Positions 43,919 to 55,991 of a DNA stretch of 64,000 nt are shown here, piece after piece. Source of the stretch: Acidobacteriota bacterium (lineage in GTDB: Bacteria; Acidobacteriota; Terriglobia; Terriglobales; SCQP01); NCBI GenBank assembly GCA_027314025.1, contig DAHVCP010000010.1, positions 62,001 to 126,000 on the forward strand. Direction: 5' to 3'. The translations under genes and the position numbers were made by a program. Positions within the stretch are counted from its first letter, which is position 1; every line of letters begins with the position of its first letter. Under the pieces are notes generated by a model that searched no databases, was not told where the DNA came from, and saw only the letters and a list, made by a program, of their open reading frames with translations.

Positions 43919-44797
43919 TCAGCGGGGGGCCCAGCGGGGCGGGCGCTTTTCCAAAAAGGCCGTCAGTCCCTCGCGATAGTCCTCGGTGGTGCGCAAGGCG
44001 GCGTTGGCCTTGGCGGCCATGGCTAGGGCCTCGGGGCGGGAATAGACGGGCAGATCCTGCAACAGCTGTTTGGTGGCGCGCAGGCTGGCGGGGCTGTTGC
44101 GGGCCAGGTCGGCGGCCAACTGCCGCGTGCGGGGCAGCAGATCGGCGGCGGAGGCGACGACCTCGGTGACCAGCCCCCAAGCCTGCGCTTCTTGGGCGCC
44201 GATCAGCCGACCGGTGAGCAACAGGTCGCGGGCGCGCTTTTCGCCGATCTGGCGCAGCAAATACGTCGCCACCAGCGCGGGCAGAAAGCCGACGCGCACC
44301 TCGGTGTAGCCGAACTTGGCCTCCGGCGCGGCCAGCGTCAAGTCGCAGACCGAGGCCAGGCCGCAGCCGCCGGCCACCGCCGGGCCATTGACGGCGGCGA
44401 TGGTCGGCAAGGGAAACTCGTAAATGCGCTGAAAGAGGCGGGCCATTTTTTGCGCGTCGGTCAGGGCATGCGCCGGGCCGAGGCGGCCCATCTCGCGCAG
44501 CGTCTCAATGTCCATGCCGGCGCAAAACGCGCTGCCGGCCCCGGTTATGGCCACCGCGCCGCCGCCGGCCGCGCCGTTGGCGCGGGCGCCGCTGGGGCTT
44601 TGGCCGCCGGTTTCTGGGCTCGCTTCGCCGACGGCTTGCGCTCCGGCGGCAGGGCGGGACCAATGCTCGGCGCAGGCATCCAGCGCCGCCGGCAGCTCCT
44701 CCATCAGCTCCAAGGAAATGGCGTTGCGCCGCTCCGGACGGTTCAGCGTAATCAGCGAAAGGTGCTCTTCGTGCTCCAGCGTTAGCGTGTTGGCCAT
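43919..44797 (-). CDS. Enoyl-CoA hydratase/isomerase (crotonase family)
   Basis: The protein has 292 residues from ATG 44797. The crotonase fold is shown by ITLNRPERRNAISLELMEEL, the oxyanion-hole motif GAGSAFCAGMDIETL, and AAVNGPAVAGGCGLASVCDL. LAAPEAKFGYTEVRVGFLPA follows, as in hydratases and carnitinyl-type members. A stretch of about 30 low-complexity residues (Gly, Ala and Ser-rich, starting after DACAEHW) is inserted after the first alpha-helix, between the fold's early strands. The catalytic Glu-type residue is in EVRVGF. A hydratase, isomerase or methylglutaconyl-type reaction is possible. It precedes the thioesterase on the same strand. Confidence 0.88.
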   Translation of the reverse strand: MANTLTLEHEEHLSLITLNRPERRNAISLELMEELPAALDACAEHWSRPAAGAQAVGEASPETGGQSPSGARANGAAGGGAVAITGAGSAFCAGMDIETLREMGRLGPAHALTDAQKMARLFQRIYEFPLPTIAAVNGPAVAGGCGLASVCDLTLAAPEAKFGYTEVRVGFLPALVATYLLRQIGEKRARDLLLTGRLIGAQEAQAWGLVTEVVASAADLLPRTRQLAADLARNSPASLRATKQLLQDLPVYSRPEALAMAAKANAALRTTEDYREGLTAFLEKRPPRWAPR

Positions 44798-44981
44798 CCC
44801 GCGTTCGCCCGATCCTGCTCGCCCGCCCTGCGACTTCCCCGGCCGCCCAAACTTGGCCCTGAAAATTGGCCCTGAAAATCAGCTTAGTTCTTCACCTTAC
44901 CACCCGCCTGACGCGGCGGCCCGGGCCGATGGCGGGAAAGCCGCTCGGGCGCGCGGCCATTTTGGGCCGCGACCAAATGAT

Positions 44982-45023
44982 GGGCGCGGGCCCCCAGCCC
45001 CGGCTGCGGCGGGGCGTCCCGCT
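44982..45023 (+). repeat. GGGCGCGGNCCCCAGCCCC-type repeat, copy 3
   Basis: The sequence is GGGCGCGGGCCCCCAGCCCC followed by GGCTGCGGCGGGGCGTCCC. It matches 7923-7963 and 34021-34063. Confidence 0.5.
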
Positions 45024-45042
45024 TGGACTCGCGCGGCGCGGA

Positions 45043-45135
45043 CATTTGCGCCCGGGCGTGGGGTAGGGCTTCCGCCCTGCGGTTCGTCGCCCTCCAGGGC
45101 GGCGGGGGGCGACAGCCGGGACGGCTATCCCACTG
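45043..45135. repeat. 93-bp direct repeat, left copy
   Basis: It starts CATTTGCGCCCGGGCGTGGG and ends GACGGCTATCCCACTG. The right copy (45431-45522) differs by one T/C change and one G in a G-run. The spacing is about 390 bp. Confidence 0.85.
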
Positions 45136-45430
45136 TCTTCGCCCAGGCGAAATGCGGGGCACCGCACCGCCCACCTCGCGGCTGGGCGGGGAATGCCTGG
45201 GGGCGCGGACCGCTGGCCCGCATTGCGGCCCGGCGACGGGCCAGCCACGTGGCGGCTGTGCCGGATATTCAACCGCCTTTACGGGTGCGATTGGGGGATG
45301 CGGGCGAGGCCGCCCGCGCCCCCAGGGCCCGGCCGCGCACAGCGCGACCGTACGCAAGCCGGAGGCATACCCCGCTTTGTCCGGTGGCGGCGGGAGCACG
45401 TTGCGCGGCGGGGCATTGGCGCGACGGGAC

Positions 45431-45522
45431 CATTTGCGCCCGGGCGTGGGGTAGGGCTCCCGCCCTGCGGTTCGTCGCCCTCCAGGGCGGCGGGGGCGAC
45501 AGCCGGGACGGCTATCCCACTG
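45431..45522. repeat. 93-bp direct repeat, right copy
   Basis: This is the partner of the repeat at 45043-45135 and is almost identical. It may be a recent duplication. No terminal inverted repeats or transposase are seen. Confidence 0.85.
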
Positions 45523-45575
45523 CCGGCGCAGCGGTTGGGAACAGCGCGGGCGGACCTGCGGCTGGATCCTGCCGT

Positions 45576-45620
45576 GGCAGGCTGAAGCCCGCCGCCTCAC
45601 AGGCTAAAGCCTATTCCACG
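45576..45620. repeat. REP-like twin-hairpin element, copy 1
   Basis: GGCAGGCTGAAGCCCGCCGC is followed by CAGGCTAAAGCCTATTCCAC: two small hairpins side by side. Shorter relatives follow at 45649 and 45672. The same element occurs at 55159 and 60119. Confidence 0.7.
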
Positions 45621-45671
45621 CCGGGCGGCCCGGCCCCGCACAGCGAAAACCTATTCCACGCCGGGCGGCGC

Positions 45672-45692
45672 GGAGGCTAAAGCCTATTCCAC
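45672..45692. repeat. REP-like element, partial copy overlapping the NifU-like stop region
   Basis: The sequence GAGGCTAAAGCCTATTCCAC runs into the last codons of the NifU-like gene, so the element may define its 3' end. Confidence 0.6.
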
Positions 45693-46067
45693 GCCGGGCG
45701 GCCCGGCCGCGGCGGCGAGGGCGGCGAGCAGTTGGTCGCGCGCGTCCAACACCAGCGCCGCCGCGTGGCGGCTTTCCGCGGGCAAGCCGCCGACCGCGGC
45801 CATCAGATCCGCGCGGGAAAATGCCGCCAATTCGGCCAGCGTGCGGCCCTGCATCAGCTCCGTCAGCGCCGCGGCGCAGCCCATCGCCGCCACGCAACCG
45901 CGGGCCAAAAACCGCAGCTCGCCGACGCGCCCCGCCTCGCTCCGCAAGGTCAAGACCAAATGATCCCCGCAGACGGGATTTTCCACTTCCGCCCGCGCCG
46001 TCGGCCCTCCCACCACGCCGGCAAACCGGGCGCGGGCGAAATATTCGCGTAATTGCGCCGCTATCAT
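45684..46067 (-). CDS. NifU/IscU-like protein lacking the third cluster cysteine
   Basis: The protein has 127 residues from ATG 46067. It matches the N-terminal NifU/IscU scaffold fold: NPVCGDHLVLTLR contains Cys33 and the conserved Asp, and ARGCVAAMGCAAALTELMQG contains Cys58. The third ligand region, normally H-C-S-x-L-A near LP--R-HC, reads LPAESRHAAALVLDA, so the third Cys is Ala102. Cluster assembly on this protein is therefore doubtful; it may bind a cluster differently or carry another role. It stands alone on the minus strand and is divergent from the trigger-factor gene. REP-like DNA overlaps its end. Confidence 0.8.
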   Translation of the reverse strand: MIAAQLREYFARARFAGVVGGPTARAEVENPVCGDHLVLTLRSEAGRVGELRFLARGCVAAMGCAAALTELMQGRTLAELAAFSRADLMAAVGGLPAESRHAAALVLDARDQLLAALAAAAGPPGVE

Positions 46068-46183
46068 TCCTTCACCCGCATCGCCACCATCCCCGGCGCG
46101 TTCCCGCCCCCGGCCGCCCAGCGCCGGTTGCGGAATCGCGCAAATTAGCCCAATAATCAAAAAGAGGTTGAGCCACCCCTATC

Positions 46184-47473
46184 GTGCCCGCTCCGGACTG
46201 CCAACGCACCGTTGAGGTCGAGATTCCTTCCGCCGAAGTGGAACGGGAGTACGGCCGCATTGCCCGCGACCTGCAAAAGAAGGCCCGCCTGCCCGGCTTC
46301 CGCCCGGGCAAAGCGCCGCTGTCGCTGGTGCAGCAGCGGTTCGCGGGACGCATTCGTGAGGAAGTGCTGGACAGCATGTTGCCGGCCTACTTGCGCAGCG
46401 CCTTCGAGCGGGAAAACCTGGAACCGGTCTCCCGCCCGGCGATCGAAGACCTCCATTTTCACCCCGGCGAGGCGATCCGCTTCAAGGCGCGCGTCGAAGT
46501 GGTGCCGCCCTTCGAGTTGGGCCAGTACCGGCAGATCAAGATCGCGCCGCCGCAATCCCCGGAGACCAGCCAGGACGAGGCGGTGGACAAGGCGATCGAG
46601 CAGCTGCGGCAGAGCAAAACCACCACGGAAGAGGTGACCGATCCCGAAGCCCGGGCGGGCAAGGGCCTGGTCGCGGTGGTCAGCTCCGACCAAACCATCG
46701 AGGGCGCTTCCTCCACCACCCATGCCGACAAGCTGCCGATTCGCGTCGGCGCGGAGGAAACGCTACCGGAGTTTTCCGCCGCGCTGGAAGGCGCCGCGGT
46801 CGGCGACGTCCGCCACGTGGTGGTGCATTATCCCGCCGATTTCGGCAGCACGGAGATCGCCGGCAAGACGGTGAACTTCGAACTGCGCGTGCTGGCGCTG
46901 CAACGCGAGCTGACGCCGGCGATGGACGACACGCTGGCCAAGGAGTTCCTGGGCGCGGCCGACGTGGCCGACCTGCGCGCCAAGCTGGGACAAAGCATCG
47001 CCGCCGACCGGCAGCGGCAGCGCGCCGCGGAAGAACGCGAGCAGGTGGCGCGGCAGCTGATCAAAATGCACGACTTCCCCGTGCCCGAGGCGCTGGTCGA
47101 GGAGCAAGTGCAGCGGCGGCTGGAACGCGAGGCCCGCCGCTTGGCGGCCCAGGGCGTGGACCCGGCGCAGGTGGATTGGGGCCAAGCCCGTCCCGCGGTG
47201 CGGGAAAGCTCCAGCGACGCGGTCAAGCTGGGCTTGATTCTGGACCGGATTGCGACCGCGGAGGGAGTTGCCGCATCGGATGAAGAGATCGAGCAGGAAC
47301 TGGAGCGCTGGGCCGAGCGCCTGCACCAGCCACTGGAAACGGTGCGGCAGCGCTTGACCGCCAGCGGCACGCTGGCCGCGCTGCGCGCCGACATCCGGCA
47401 GGACAAAACGCTGGACTTTTTGCTGGGCGTGGCGGCGCGGGAAGCGGCGCCGGCAGCCCAGCCCACCCCCTAG
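46184..47473 (+). CDS. tig: Trigger factor (ribosome-associated chaperone and prolyl isomerase)
   Basis: The protein has 429 residues from GTG 46184. The N-terminal ribosome-binding domain has the signature [20 protein letters not shown] (the conserved GFRxGK motif). The central FKBP-like prolyl isomerase domain (about 155-245) includes [20 protein letters not shown] and [20 protein letters not shown]. The C-terminal helical chaperone domain follows. The protein binds the ribosome exit tunnel and shields new chains. The start is a GTG with no strong Shine-Dalgarno. The gene is first in a plus-strand cluster with clpP, clpX and lon, the standard order. Confidence 0.95.
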   Translation: MPAPDCQRTVEVEIPSAEVEREYGRIARDLQKKARLPGFRPGKAPLSLVQQRFAGRIREEVLDSMLPAYLRSAFERENLEPVSRPAIEDLHFHPGEAIRFKARVEVVPPFELGQYRQIKIAPPQSPETSQDEAVDKAIEQLRQSKTTTEEVTDPEARAGKGLVAVVSSDQTIEGASSTTHADKLPIRVGAEETLPEFSAALEGAAVGDVRHVVVHYPADFGSTEIAGKTVNFELRVLALQRELTPAMDDTLAKEFLGAADVADLRAKLGQSIAADRQRQRAAEEREQVARQLIKMHDFPVPEALVEEQVQRRLEREARRLAAQGVDPAQVDWGQARPAVRESSSDAVKLGLILDRIATAEGVAASDEEIEQELERWAERLHQPLETVRQRLTASGTLAALRADIRQDKTLDFLLGVAAREAAPAAQPTP

Positions 47474-47523
47474 CCGCCGCGGCGTCTGGCTGGCCCCGGC
47501 TTCCGCCCACAAGCAGAACACCC

Positions 47524-48165
47524 ATGAATCACAACTTCGACCCTTTGCGCGATTCCCGGCCGCAACCCGCACCTCAGGGGGCGCTGGTGCCCATGGTGGT
47601 GGAACAAACCAGCCGCGGCGAACGCGCCTACGACATCTACTCCCGCCTGCTGCGCGACAACATCATCTTCATCGGCACGCCGATTGACGACAGCATCGCC
47701 AATCTGGTGACGGCGCAGTTGCTGTTCTTGGAGGCCGAGGATCCGGACAAGGACATCTCGCTGTACATCAACAGCCCGGGCGGTTCCATCACCGCCGGCC
47801 TGGCCATCTACGACACGATGCAGTTCATTCGCCCCGACGTCACGACGATCTGCATCGGCCAGGCGGCCAGCATGGCGGCGCTGCTGCTGGCGGCGGGCGC
47901 GCCGGGCAAACGCTTCGCGCTGCCCAATTCCCGCATCCTGATTCACCAGCCTTCGATGGGCGGGCTGTCCGGGCAGGCCACCGACATTGACATCCATGCC
48001 CGCGAGATCCTGCGCATGCGCGAGATCACCAACCAGATGTTGGCCAAGCATTCCAAGCAGCCGCTGGAGAAGATCGCCAAGGACGTGGAGCGCGACTTCA
48101 TCATGGACGCGGCCCAGGCCAAGGCGTACGGCATCGTGGACGATATTATCTTCGAGCATAAATAA
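47524..48165 (+). CDS. clpP: ATP-dependent Clp protease proteolytic subunit
   Basis: The protein has 213 residues from ATG 47524. The catalytic triad is Ser116 ([17 protein letters not shown]), His141 (LIHQPSMGG) and Asp191 ([11 protein letters not shown]). The N-terminal FDPLRDSR leader and the [20 protein letters not shown] handle region are standard. Fourteen subunits form a barrel that degrades proteins fed in by ClpX. The gene lies 50 bp after tig and 276 bp before clpX on the same strand. Confidence 0.97.
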   Translation: MNHNFDPLRDSRPQPAPQGALVPMVVEQTSRGERAYDIYSRLLRDNIIFIGTPIDDSIANLVTAQLLFLEAEDPDKDISLYINSPGGSITAGLAIYDTMQFIRPDVTTICIGQAASMAALLLAAGAPGKRFALPNSRILIHQPSMGGLSGQATDIDIHAREILRMREITNQMLAKHSKQPLEKIAKDVERDFIMDAAQAKAYGIVDDIIFEHK

Positions 48166-48197
48166 CGCCGTGGGACGGATGCGGTAGGCGCGGCTAG

Positions 48198-48206
48198 TGG
48201 TAAAAT
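48198..48206 (+). promoter_or_regulatory. Possible extended -10 promoter for clpX
   Basis: TGGTAAAAT (TG at 48198, TAAAAT at 48201-48206) fits an extended -10 element in the clpP-clpX gap, about 235 bp upstream of clpX. The -35 position has no clear match. Confidence 0.4.
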
Positions 48207-48441
48207 CCGGCTATTCACCTCATCCCGCCCCATGCCGCCTAAGCCCGCATGGCAGGATCCGCGCCTGGCATAAGCCCCCATCGGTACAGCACTTGGAGCC
48301 TCGAATGCGGACGCGAACCGGCAAGGCAAGAGCAAGCGCAAGGGAAAGAGCAAGGTCCAGCAAGGCGTTTGATTTTGACTATTCCCGCCACTACCTGGCC
48401 CCGCGGCCAGGCCAGGCGGGATAGGGGGAGATTTAGCCACC

Positions 48442-49725
<1,284 letters not shown>

Positions 49726-49895
49726 GCGCTCTTCGCCGGCCGGGCCCATCGCGCCCGGCCCGGCTCCGACTCCCGTCTCCGCGCCCAGCCCGGATGAATG
49801 CGGCGGACGGCCCCGCCCGCAGCAAGATAGTCAAGATAGTATGGAAAGAGAGGGCCGCGGCGGCCCGGCCGCCGCCCTTACAGGCGCTTTTGCTT

Positions 49896-52301
<2,406 letters not shown>

Positions 52302-52358
52302 TGGCCATCCACCCGGCAGGCGCCTGCCGGGCCCCGCGGAGGACAAGCGGGCCTGCGC

Positions 52359-53345
52359 TCAGGGCCGGGCGAAACAAAGCTGGCTGATGCGCGCCTCCCG
52401 CACCGCCACCAGCTTTTGCAAGCGGTCGTCGGCCATCCATAGCAGCCAGATCGCCTGCTCCTGCTGCGGCTGCCCGATCAGCTTTGTCTCCCCGACGGTG
52501 AACGCCACCGCGTTCAGCGGGGCTGAATACGCCAGGCCCGCGTCGAGAAAGCCGAAACCGGGGATCGCACCGTACGGCAGCAGCTCCCGCACTTCCCCAC
52601 CCGCCATGACCTGCCGGATCGCCCCGAACTCGCGCACAATCAGCGTCCCGGGCGGCCCGTAACAGGCGTCGAAATTGTAAATCGAGGGGGGCCGCGCGAC
52701 GGTAAAGCGCCGCGTTGGAATCTCGAACTGCACGATGGTGATGGTCGCGTACCCACCGCCGGGCGGGACGGTGACGCGGTGAAATAACACCGCGCGGCTG
52801 TCGGGCCTCCAGTGCGGGGAAAAATCTCCGGTCCGGCCCGTCGCCGGCCAGAGGTCCGTGACGTCCAGAGGCTCGGGCTCCGCCCCCGTCGAGAATATCC
52901 AGATGTGCTGGTAGTCCTGGGGCGTCGGGCGAAAGACCGCCGCAATATGGCCGCCGTCCGGCGAAATGTTCAAGGCGCCCGGCGACCCCGGCGGCCGGTA
53001 CCACACCCGCCGCCAGCGCCCGGGCGGCCAATATAACTCGATGGCGTCCCCCAGTTGCTGGCCGTCGAATTTATCGTGCACCACCACCGCGGCCGGGCCC
53101 CGGAGCGAGCGGGCCGAACCGTCCGGGTAGCTGCGGTGGCCAAAGGGGGTCAGATAAGGCGAGATCCGCCCGTTTGCCGGATCGGCGACTCGGACGTAGT
53201 CGCGAAAGATCAAGTAGCCGATCGTGCTGAATAGGACGACCTCGGGGGAACGGAAGCGCCGGCGCCCACAGCCCGCAGCCGCGAGCAGCGAGCTGAGCGA
53301 GGCAAGGAAGGCGCGCCTGCCCACGGGGTGACCGTATGGCCGCAC
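52359..53345 (-). CDS. Probable lipoprotein with beta-propeller-like repeats
   Basis: The protein has about 328 residues from GTG 53345; another GTG at 53375 would overlap the upstream gene, so the exact start is uncertain. The N-terminus GRRAFLASLSSLLAAAGC has a twin-arginine-like motif and a lipobox-type Cys, so it is probably exported and lipid-anchored. The body contains WD40/PD40-like stretches (LNISPDGGHIAAVF, SPHWRPDSRAVLFHR), suggesting a partial beta-propeller. It overlaps or abuts the end of another lipoprotein gene, itself just after an NHL-repeat gene, so the three are probably one operon. The function is unknown. Confidence 0.72.
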   Translation of the reverse strand: MRPYGHPVGRRAFLASLSSLLAAAGCGRRRFRSPEVVLFSTIGYLIFRDYVRVADPANGRISPYLTPFGHRSYPDGSARSLRGPAAVVVHDKFDGQQLGDAIELYWPPGRWRRVWYRPPGSPGALNISPDGGHIAAVFRPTPQDYQHIWIFSTGAEPEPLDVTDLWPATGRTGDFSPHWRPDSRAVLFHRVTVPPGGGYATITIVQFEIPTRRFTVARPPSIYNFDACYGPPGTLIVREFGAIRQVMAGGEVRELLPYGAIPGFGFLDAGLAYSAPLNAVAFTVGETKLIGQPQQEQAIWLLWMADDRLQKLVAVREARISQLCFARP

Positions 53346-53350
53346 CCGGC

Positions 53351-53779
53351 TCAGTACTCCAGGACGAAGACGCACTGCGCGGTGTGGATCAACCCGGCCG
53401 CCGGGACGTTGACTCCAACATCCGACGCGATGCCCCAGGCCGCGTTGACGGGGGTGAAGTCTACATCAAGATTCCAAACGGAATCCGTTATAGCCTCGAC
53501 GTGGTCGTCGTAGCCCTGCCCGTTGATCACCCCGGTGAAACTGCCCTGCGTTCCGGTTCCGCCGCCGTATTCCTGCTGCATGGTCCCATAATCCGACGCC
53601 CCCGCCGCGGGCATGGACTGTTCGCCGGTGTAAGGCCCGGTGTTCACAATTGTCGCGATGTCGCGTATTCCCGCCTCGAACGCCGGGATCGCCGGGGTGC
53701 ATGAAATCCCCGCCAGGGCGGCAAGGAGCAGCCCGCCGAGCAAAACGCTAGGAACGACTCTGGTGCACGGCGTCCTCAT
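53351..53779 (-). CDS. Small lipoprotein of unknown function
   Basis: The protein has 142 residues from ATG 53779. The signal peptide (VVPSVLLGGLLLAALAG, then ISC) ends at a lipobox-like Cys at about residue 27. The mature 115 residues are Gly, Asp and Val-rich with no known domain; the segment GQGYDDHVEAITDSVWNLDV may be a beta-sandwich strand pair. It lies 11 bp downstream of the NHL-repeat gene on the same strand and just upstream of the other lipoprotein, so co-transcription is very likely. Confidence 0.75.
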   Translation of the reverse strand: MRTPCTRVVPSVLLGGLLLAALAGISCTPAIPAFEAGIRDIATIVNTGPYTGEQSMPAAGASDYGTMQQEYGGGTGTQGSFTGVINGQGYDDHVEAITDSVWNLDVDFTPVNAAWGIASDVGVNVPAAGLIHTAQCVFVLEY

Positions 53780-53790
53780 GGTGGGCCGCC

Positions 53791-54939
53791 TTACTGGATA
53801 TAGGTTGCGACCTGGCCGGTGGACATATTGATAATCCGGATCACGCTGTTCGCGGTGTCGGCGACGAACATGGTGGTCCCGGAAATGACGATGCCCGTCG
53901 GGCTGTCGAACTCCGCCGTCGCGATCGGTCCGTTTACCAGTCCCGGATGCCCCTGGACGCCGGCGTAGGTGGTAACGTTGCCGCTCGCGTCTATCTTGCG
54001 GATGACGTTGTTGCCGGTATCGGTGACGTAAAGACAGCCGTCCGAGGGGTTAAACGCGATTCCCGTTGGAAGGTAAAACTCCGCGCTACTGCCAGGGCCG
54101 TTGACGTAGCCAATCTGCCCATTGCCCGCCACGGTGCTCACGGTGCCGGAGGCGTCGACCTCGCGGATCGCCTGGTTGCCCGCGTCCACCACGTAGGTGT
54201 CGCCGCTGCTGTCTTGGACGGCGCTGGTCGGCGCCCTGAACTCGGCGCTGGCGACCGGTCCATTGATGAACCCGGGCCTGCCGTCGCCCGCGAAGGTGCC
54301 GACATTGGCGCCGTCGAAGGAGCGAATCACATTATTGGCTCGATCCGCCAGATAGCCGTCGCCAACCAGGCCCAATAGGTCGGCGAACTCCGCGGAATTG
54401 GGCGGGCCGTTTACGTATCCGTCGGCGCCGCTGCCCGCCAGGGTAACGGTGGTCGTGCTGCCCGCTACACAGGCGGCCCCGTAAGGCGGCGGCGGGATGT
54501 TGCCGCCGCAATATTGGCGCAGGACGTGGTTTCCGCTGTCCGCGATGTACAGGTTCACCCAGCTGTAAACGGTCCCGTGAAGGTTCCGGTAATAGCGGCC
54601 GCCGCTAAGGCCGGACGGCACCGCGAACTCGGAGTTGTAATAGGCGCCGTTGACGTAGCCCTGAGTGCCGTTCCCGGCGAGCACGGCGCAGGTGATGCCC
54701 TGCACGGTCGGATAGCAGTCCTTGATCTGGTTGTGGCCGGTGTCGGCGACAAACAGCTCCTGGTTCGGGTACTGCGAGTAGGCCAGACCCGTGGGGTGGT
54801 GGAGCTGCGCCGACGGCTCGGTGGCATATACCGTCACCGTGTCCTCCGCCGGGCCCGATTGGGCCCAGAGGTACAAGACGGCGAGGAGGGCGCAAAACGC
54901 TCCGACCGTCAGCACGCGCCATTTGCTCCAGGCGGGCAT
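53791..54939 (-). CDS. Membrane-anchored NHL-repeat beta-propeller protein
   Basis: The protein has 382 residues from ATG 54939. An N-terminal hydrophobic helix (LTVGAFCALLAVLYLWAQSG) anchors or exports it. The rest is about six NHL units with the pattern ADTGHNQI, ADSGNHVLRQY, ADRANNVIRSF, VDAGNQAIREVD, TDTGNNVIRKID, ADTANSVIRI, each followed by an AGxGxxGYVNG type loop. NHL propellers in exported proteins often bind proteins or carbohydrates; no catalytic residues are evident. The gene is first of a three-gene unit with two lipoproteins. Confidence 0.88.
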   Translation of the reverse strand: MPAWSKWRVLTVGAFCALLAVLYLWAQSGPAEDTVTVYATEPSAQLHHPTGLAYSQYPNQELFVADTGHNQIKDCYPTVQGITCAVLAGNGTQGYVNGAYYNSEFAVPSGLSGGRYYRNLHGTVYSWVNLYIADSGNHVLRQYCGGNIPPPPYGAACVAGSTTTVTLAGSGADGYVNGPPNSAEFADLLGLVGDGYLADRANNVIRSFDGANVGTFAGDGRPGFINGPVASAEFRAPTSAVQDSSGDTYVVDAGNQAIREVDASGTVSTVAGNGQIGYVNGPGSSAEFYLPTGIAFNPSDGCLYVTDTGNNVIRKIDASGNVTTYAGVQGHPGLVNGPIATAEFDSPTGIVISGTTMFVADTANSVIRIINMSTGQVATYIQ

Positions 54940-54962
54940 CCAAGCTCCAACGTGGACTAGCT

Positions 54963-54986
54963 AAGCGCTACTGTTTTTTTTGTCAA
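54963..54986 (-). promoter_or_regulatory. Possible promoter of the NHL/lipoprotein unit
   Basis: Reading the minus strand, TTGACA (54986-54981) is a perfect -35 box, followed directly by a run of A residues. The best -10 sites about 17 bp later match poorly (TAGCTA-like), so only the -35 is convincing. It lies about 40 bp upstream of the NHL gene start. Confidence 0.35.
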
Positions 54987-55158
54987 GCGCGAGTCTGGCG
55001 CCCCGGCGACCGCTGGTCGCCCACCGCGGCGATTCCGAGCCGCTGCATCAATAAGCGAATCGCCCGGCGGCGGCGCCGGCCCGCGAACCTGTCGTCGCGT
55101 TCCGGACCCCTTCGCCGGTTCCGGCGCGGGGCATGCGGCGGCGCGTCGGGCATGGACA

Positions 55159-55202
55159 CTGCGGGCTGAAGCCCGCAGCACACAGGCTAAAGCCTGTTCC
55201 AC
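55159..55202. repeat. REP-like twin-hairpin element, copy 2
   Basis: GCGGGCTGAAGCCCGC forms one hairpin; CAGGCTAAAGCCTG forms a second, followed by TTCCAC. It is the same element as at 45576 and 60119. Confidence 0.75.
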
Positions 55203-55226
55203 CGCGGGCGGGCGGCCGCAGCGTCG

Positions 55227-55262
55227 TGCGCGGGACGCGCGGCGCGGCTAGCCGGCGGCTAG
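55227..55262. repeat. 36-bp direct repeat, left copy
   Basis: The sequence TGCGCGGGACGCGCGGCGCG runs on to CTAGCCGGCGGCTAG. It occurs again, identical, at 55845-55880. Both lie next to a PIN-domain remnant. Confidence 0.85.
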
Positions 55263-55445
55263 GCCTCCGCCACGAGCACGATGCGGCGGCGGTGCGGCGA
55301 GCTGGGGGTCGCCAGTTGCGCGCCGCGCCGCAGCGCTCGCGGCGTCGCGGAGTTGGTCCCGCCCCAGCGCCAATAGGTAGGCGTCGGTCACCTGCCCACC
55401 CGCCACGCCCGCGCGTTGGCGACAACCCGGATAGGCAACGGCCAC
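55259..55445 (-). pseudogene. Decayed PIN-domain (VapC-like) toxin remnant 1
   Basis: The minus strand ends with R-R-G-A-Q-L-A-T-P-S-S-P-H-R-R-R-I-V-L-V-A-E-A and a TAG at 55261-55259, a typical PIN C-terminus. A separate stretch just upstream in another frame reads GGQVTDAYLLALG, the PIN motif with the conserved Asp. About ten codons between them (as seen in remnant 2) are missing or inverted. The fragment cannot be an intact gene. No antitoxin is visible. Confidence 0.55.
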
Positions 55446-55788
55446 CTCGACGCGAACGGCTCAACCCTTCGAGGCCCTACCTTCGCGCAACCCCGACCAG
55501 AGATTCTGAATCGAACTCAGGACGCCGAACCGCCGCGATGACCAGCGCCACGCAGCGCCGAACGAATCGGCGCGTTTCGTGCGCGCCTCCCGGGCGAGCG
55601 AAGCGAGAGCCGGCGACACCGGATGGGCAGGCTCGAAAATGTTGCATTTGAGCGGCTAACTGCATGAAGAGAAACGCTCGGCGATGCAACATGCCGAGAC
55701 GCTCATACCCGCTTTTGGGGGCCGTGCGAACGCAGCAATCGAGTGGCGTGACGGTTCGCGCGGCGCTCGCGCCACCGGCCTCGCCGGC

Positions 55789-55826
55789 CTAGCCGCAGTG
55801 CTGGCAGATGTTCAACAGCACGCCGG
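55789..55826 (+). repeat. Near-copy of the ftsW 3' end
   Basis: It matches 60448-60485 at 37 of 38 bases: CTAGCCGCAGTGCTGG, then a one-base difference, then GATGTTCAACAGCACGCCGG. In ftsW this covers the last codons and the stop on the minus strand. Only this fragment is copied; no other ftsW sequence is present here. Confidence 0.85.
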
Positions 55827-55844
55827 GCTGGGGCCGCAGGCGCA

Positions 55845-55880
55845 TGCGCGGGACGCGCGGCGCGGCTAGCCGGCGGCTAG
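55845..55880. repeat. 36-bp direct repeat, right copy
   Basis: It is identical to 55227-55262 and lies between the ftsW fragment and PIN remnant 2. Confidence 0.85.
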
Positions 55881-55889
55881 GGCCGGCGG

Positions 55890-55991
55890 TTAGGCCTCCG
55901 CCACGAGTACTATGCTGCGCCGGTGCGGCGAACTGGGCGGGACCAACTCCGCGACGCCGCGATCCAGCGTTGCGAGCTGGGCGCCGCGCCG
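55890..55991 (-). pseudogene. PIN-domain toxin C-terminal remnant 2
   Basis: The minus-strand tail reads R-R-G-A-Q-L-A-T-L-D-R-G-V-A-E-L-V-P, then P-S-S-P-H-R-R-S-I-V-L-V-A-E-A and TAA. This is the C-terminal part of a VapC-like PIN toxin including the LATLDRGV motif. The upstream part of the domain is missing. It shares the end with remnant 1 and the adjacent 36-bp repeat, so both may come from one duplicated toxin gene. Confidence 0.5.

Larger units (their letters stand above)
44798..45683. other. Gene-free repeat-rich spacer
   Basis: There are about 880 bp without a supported gene. It contains a 93-bp direct repeat (45043-45135 and 45431-45522), a GGGCGCGG-CCCCAGCCCC repeat, and several REP-like hairpin elements just before the NifU-like gene. 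The long open frames across it are Pro/Arg/Ala-rich and on both strands. Confidence 0.6.

Noticed and set aside
44508-45680. ORFs of up to 390 codons in the repeat-rich spacer
   Set aside because: They are Pro/Arg/Ala-rich, run on both strands through repeats, and show no domain.
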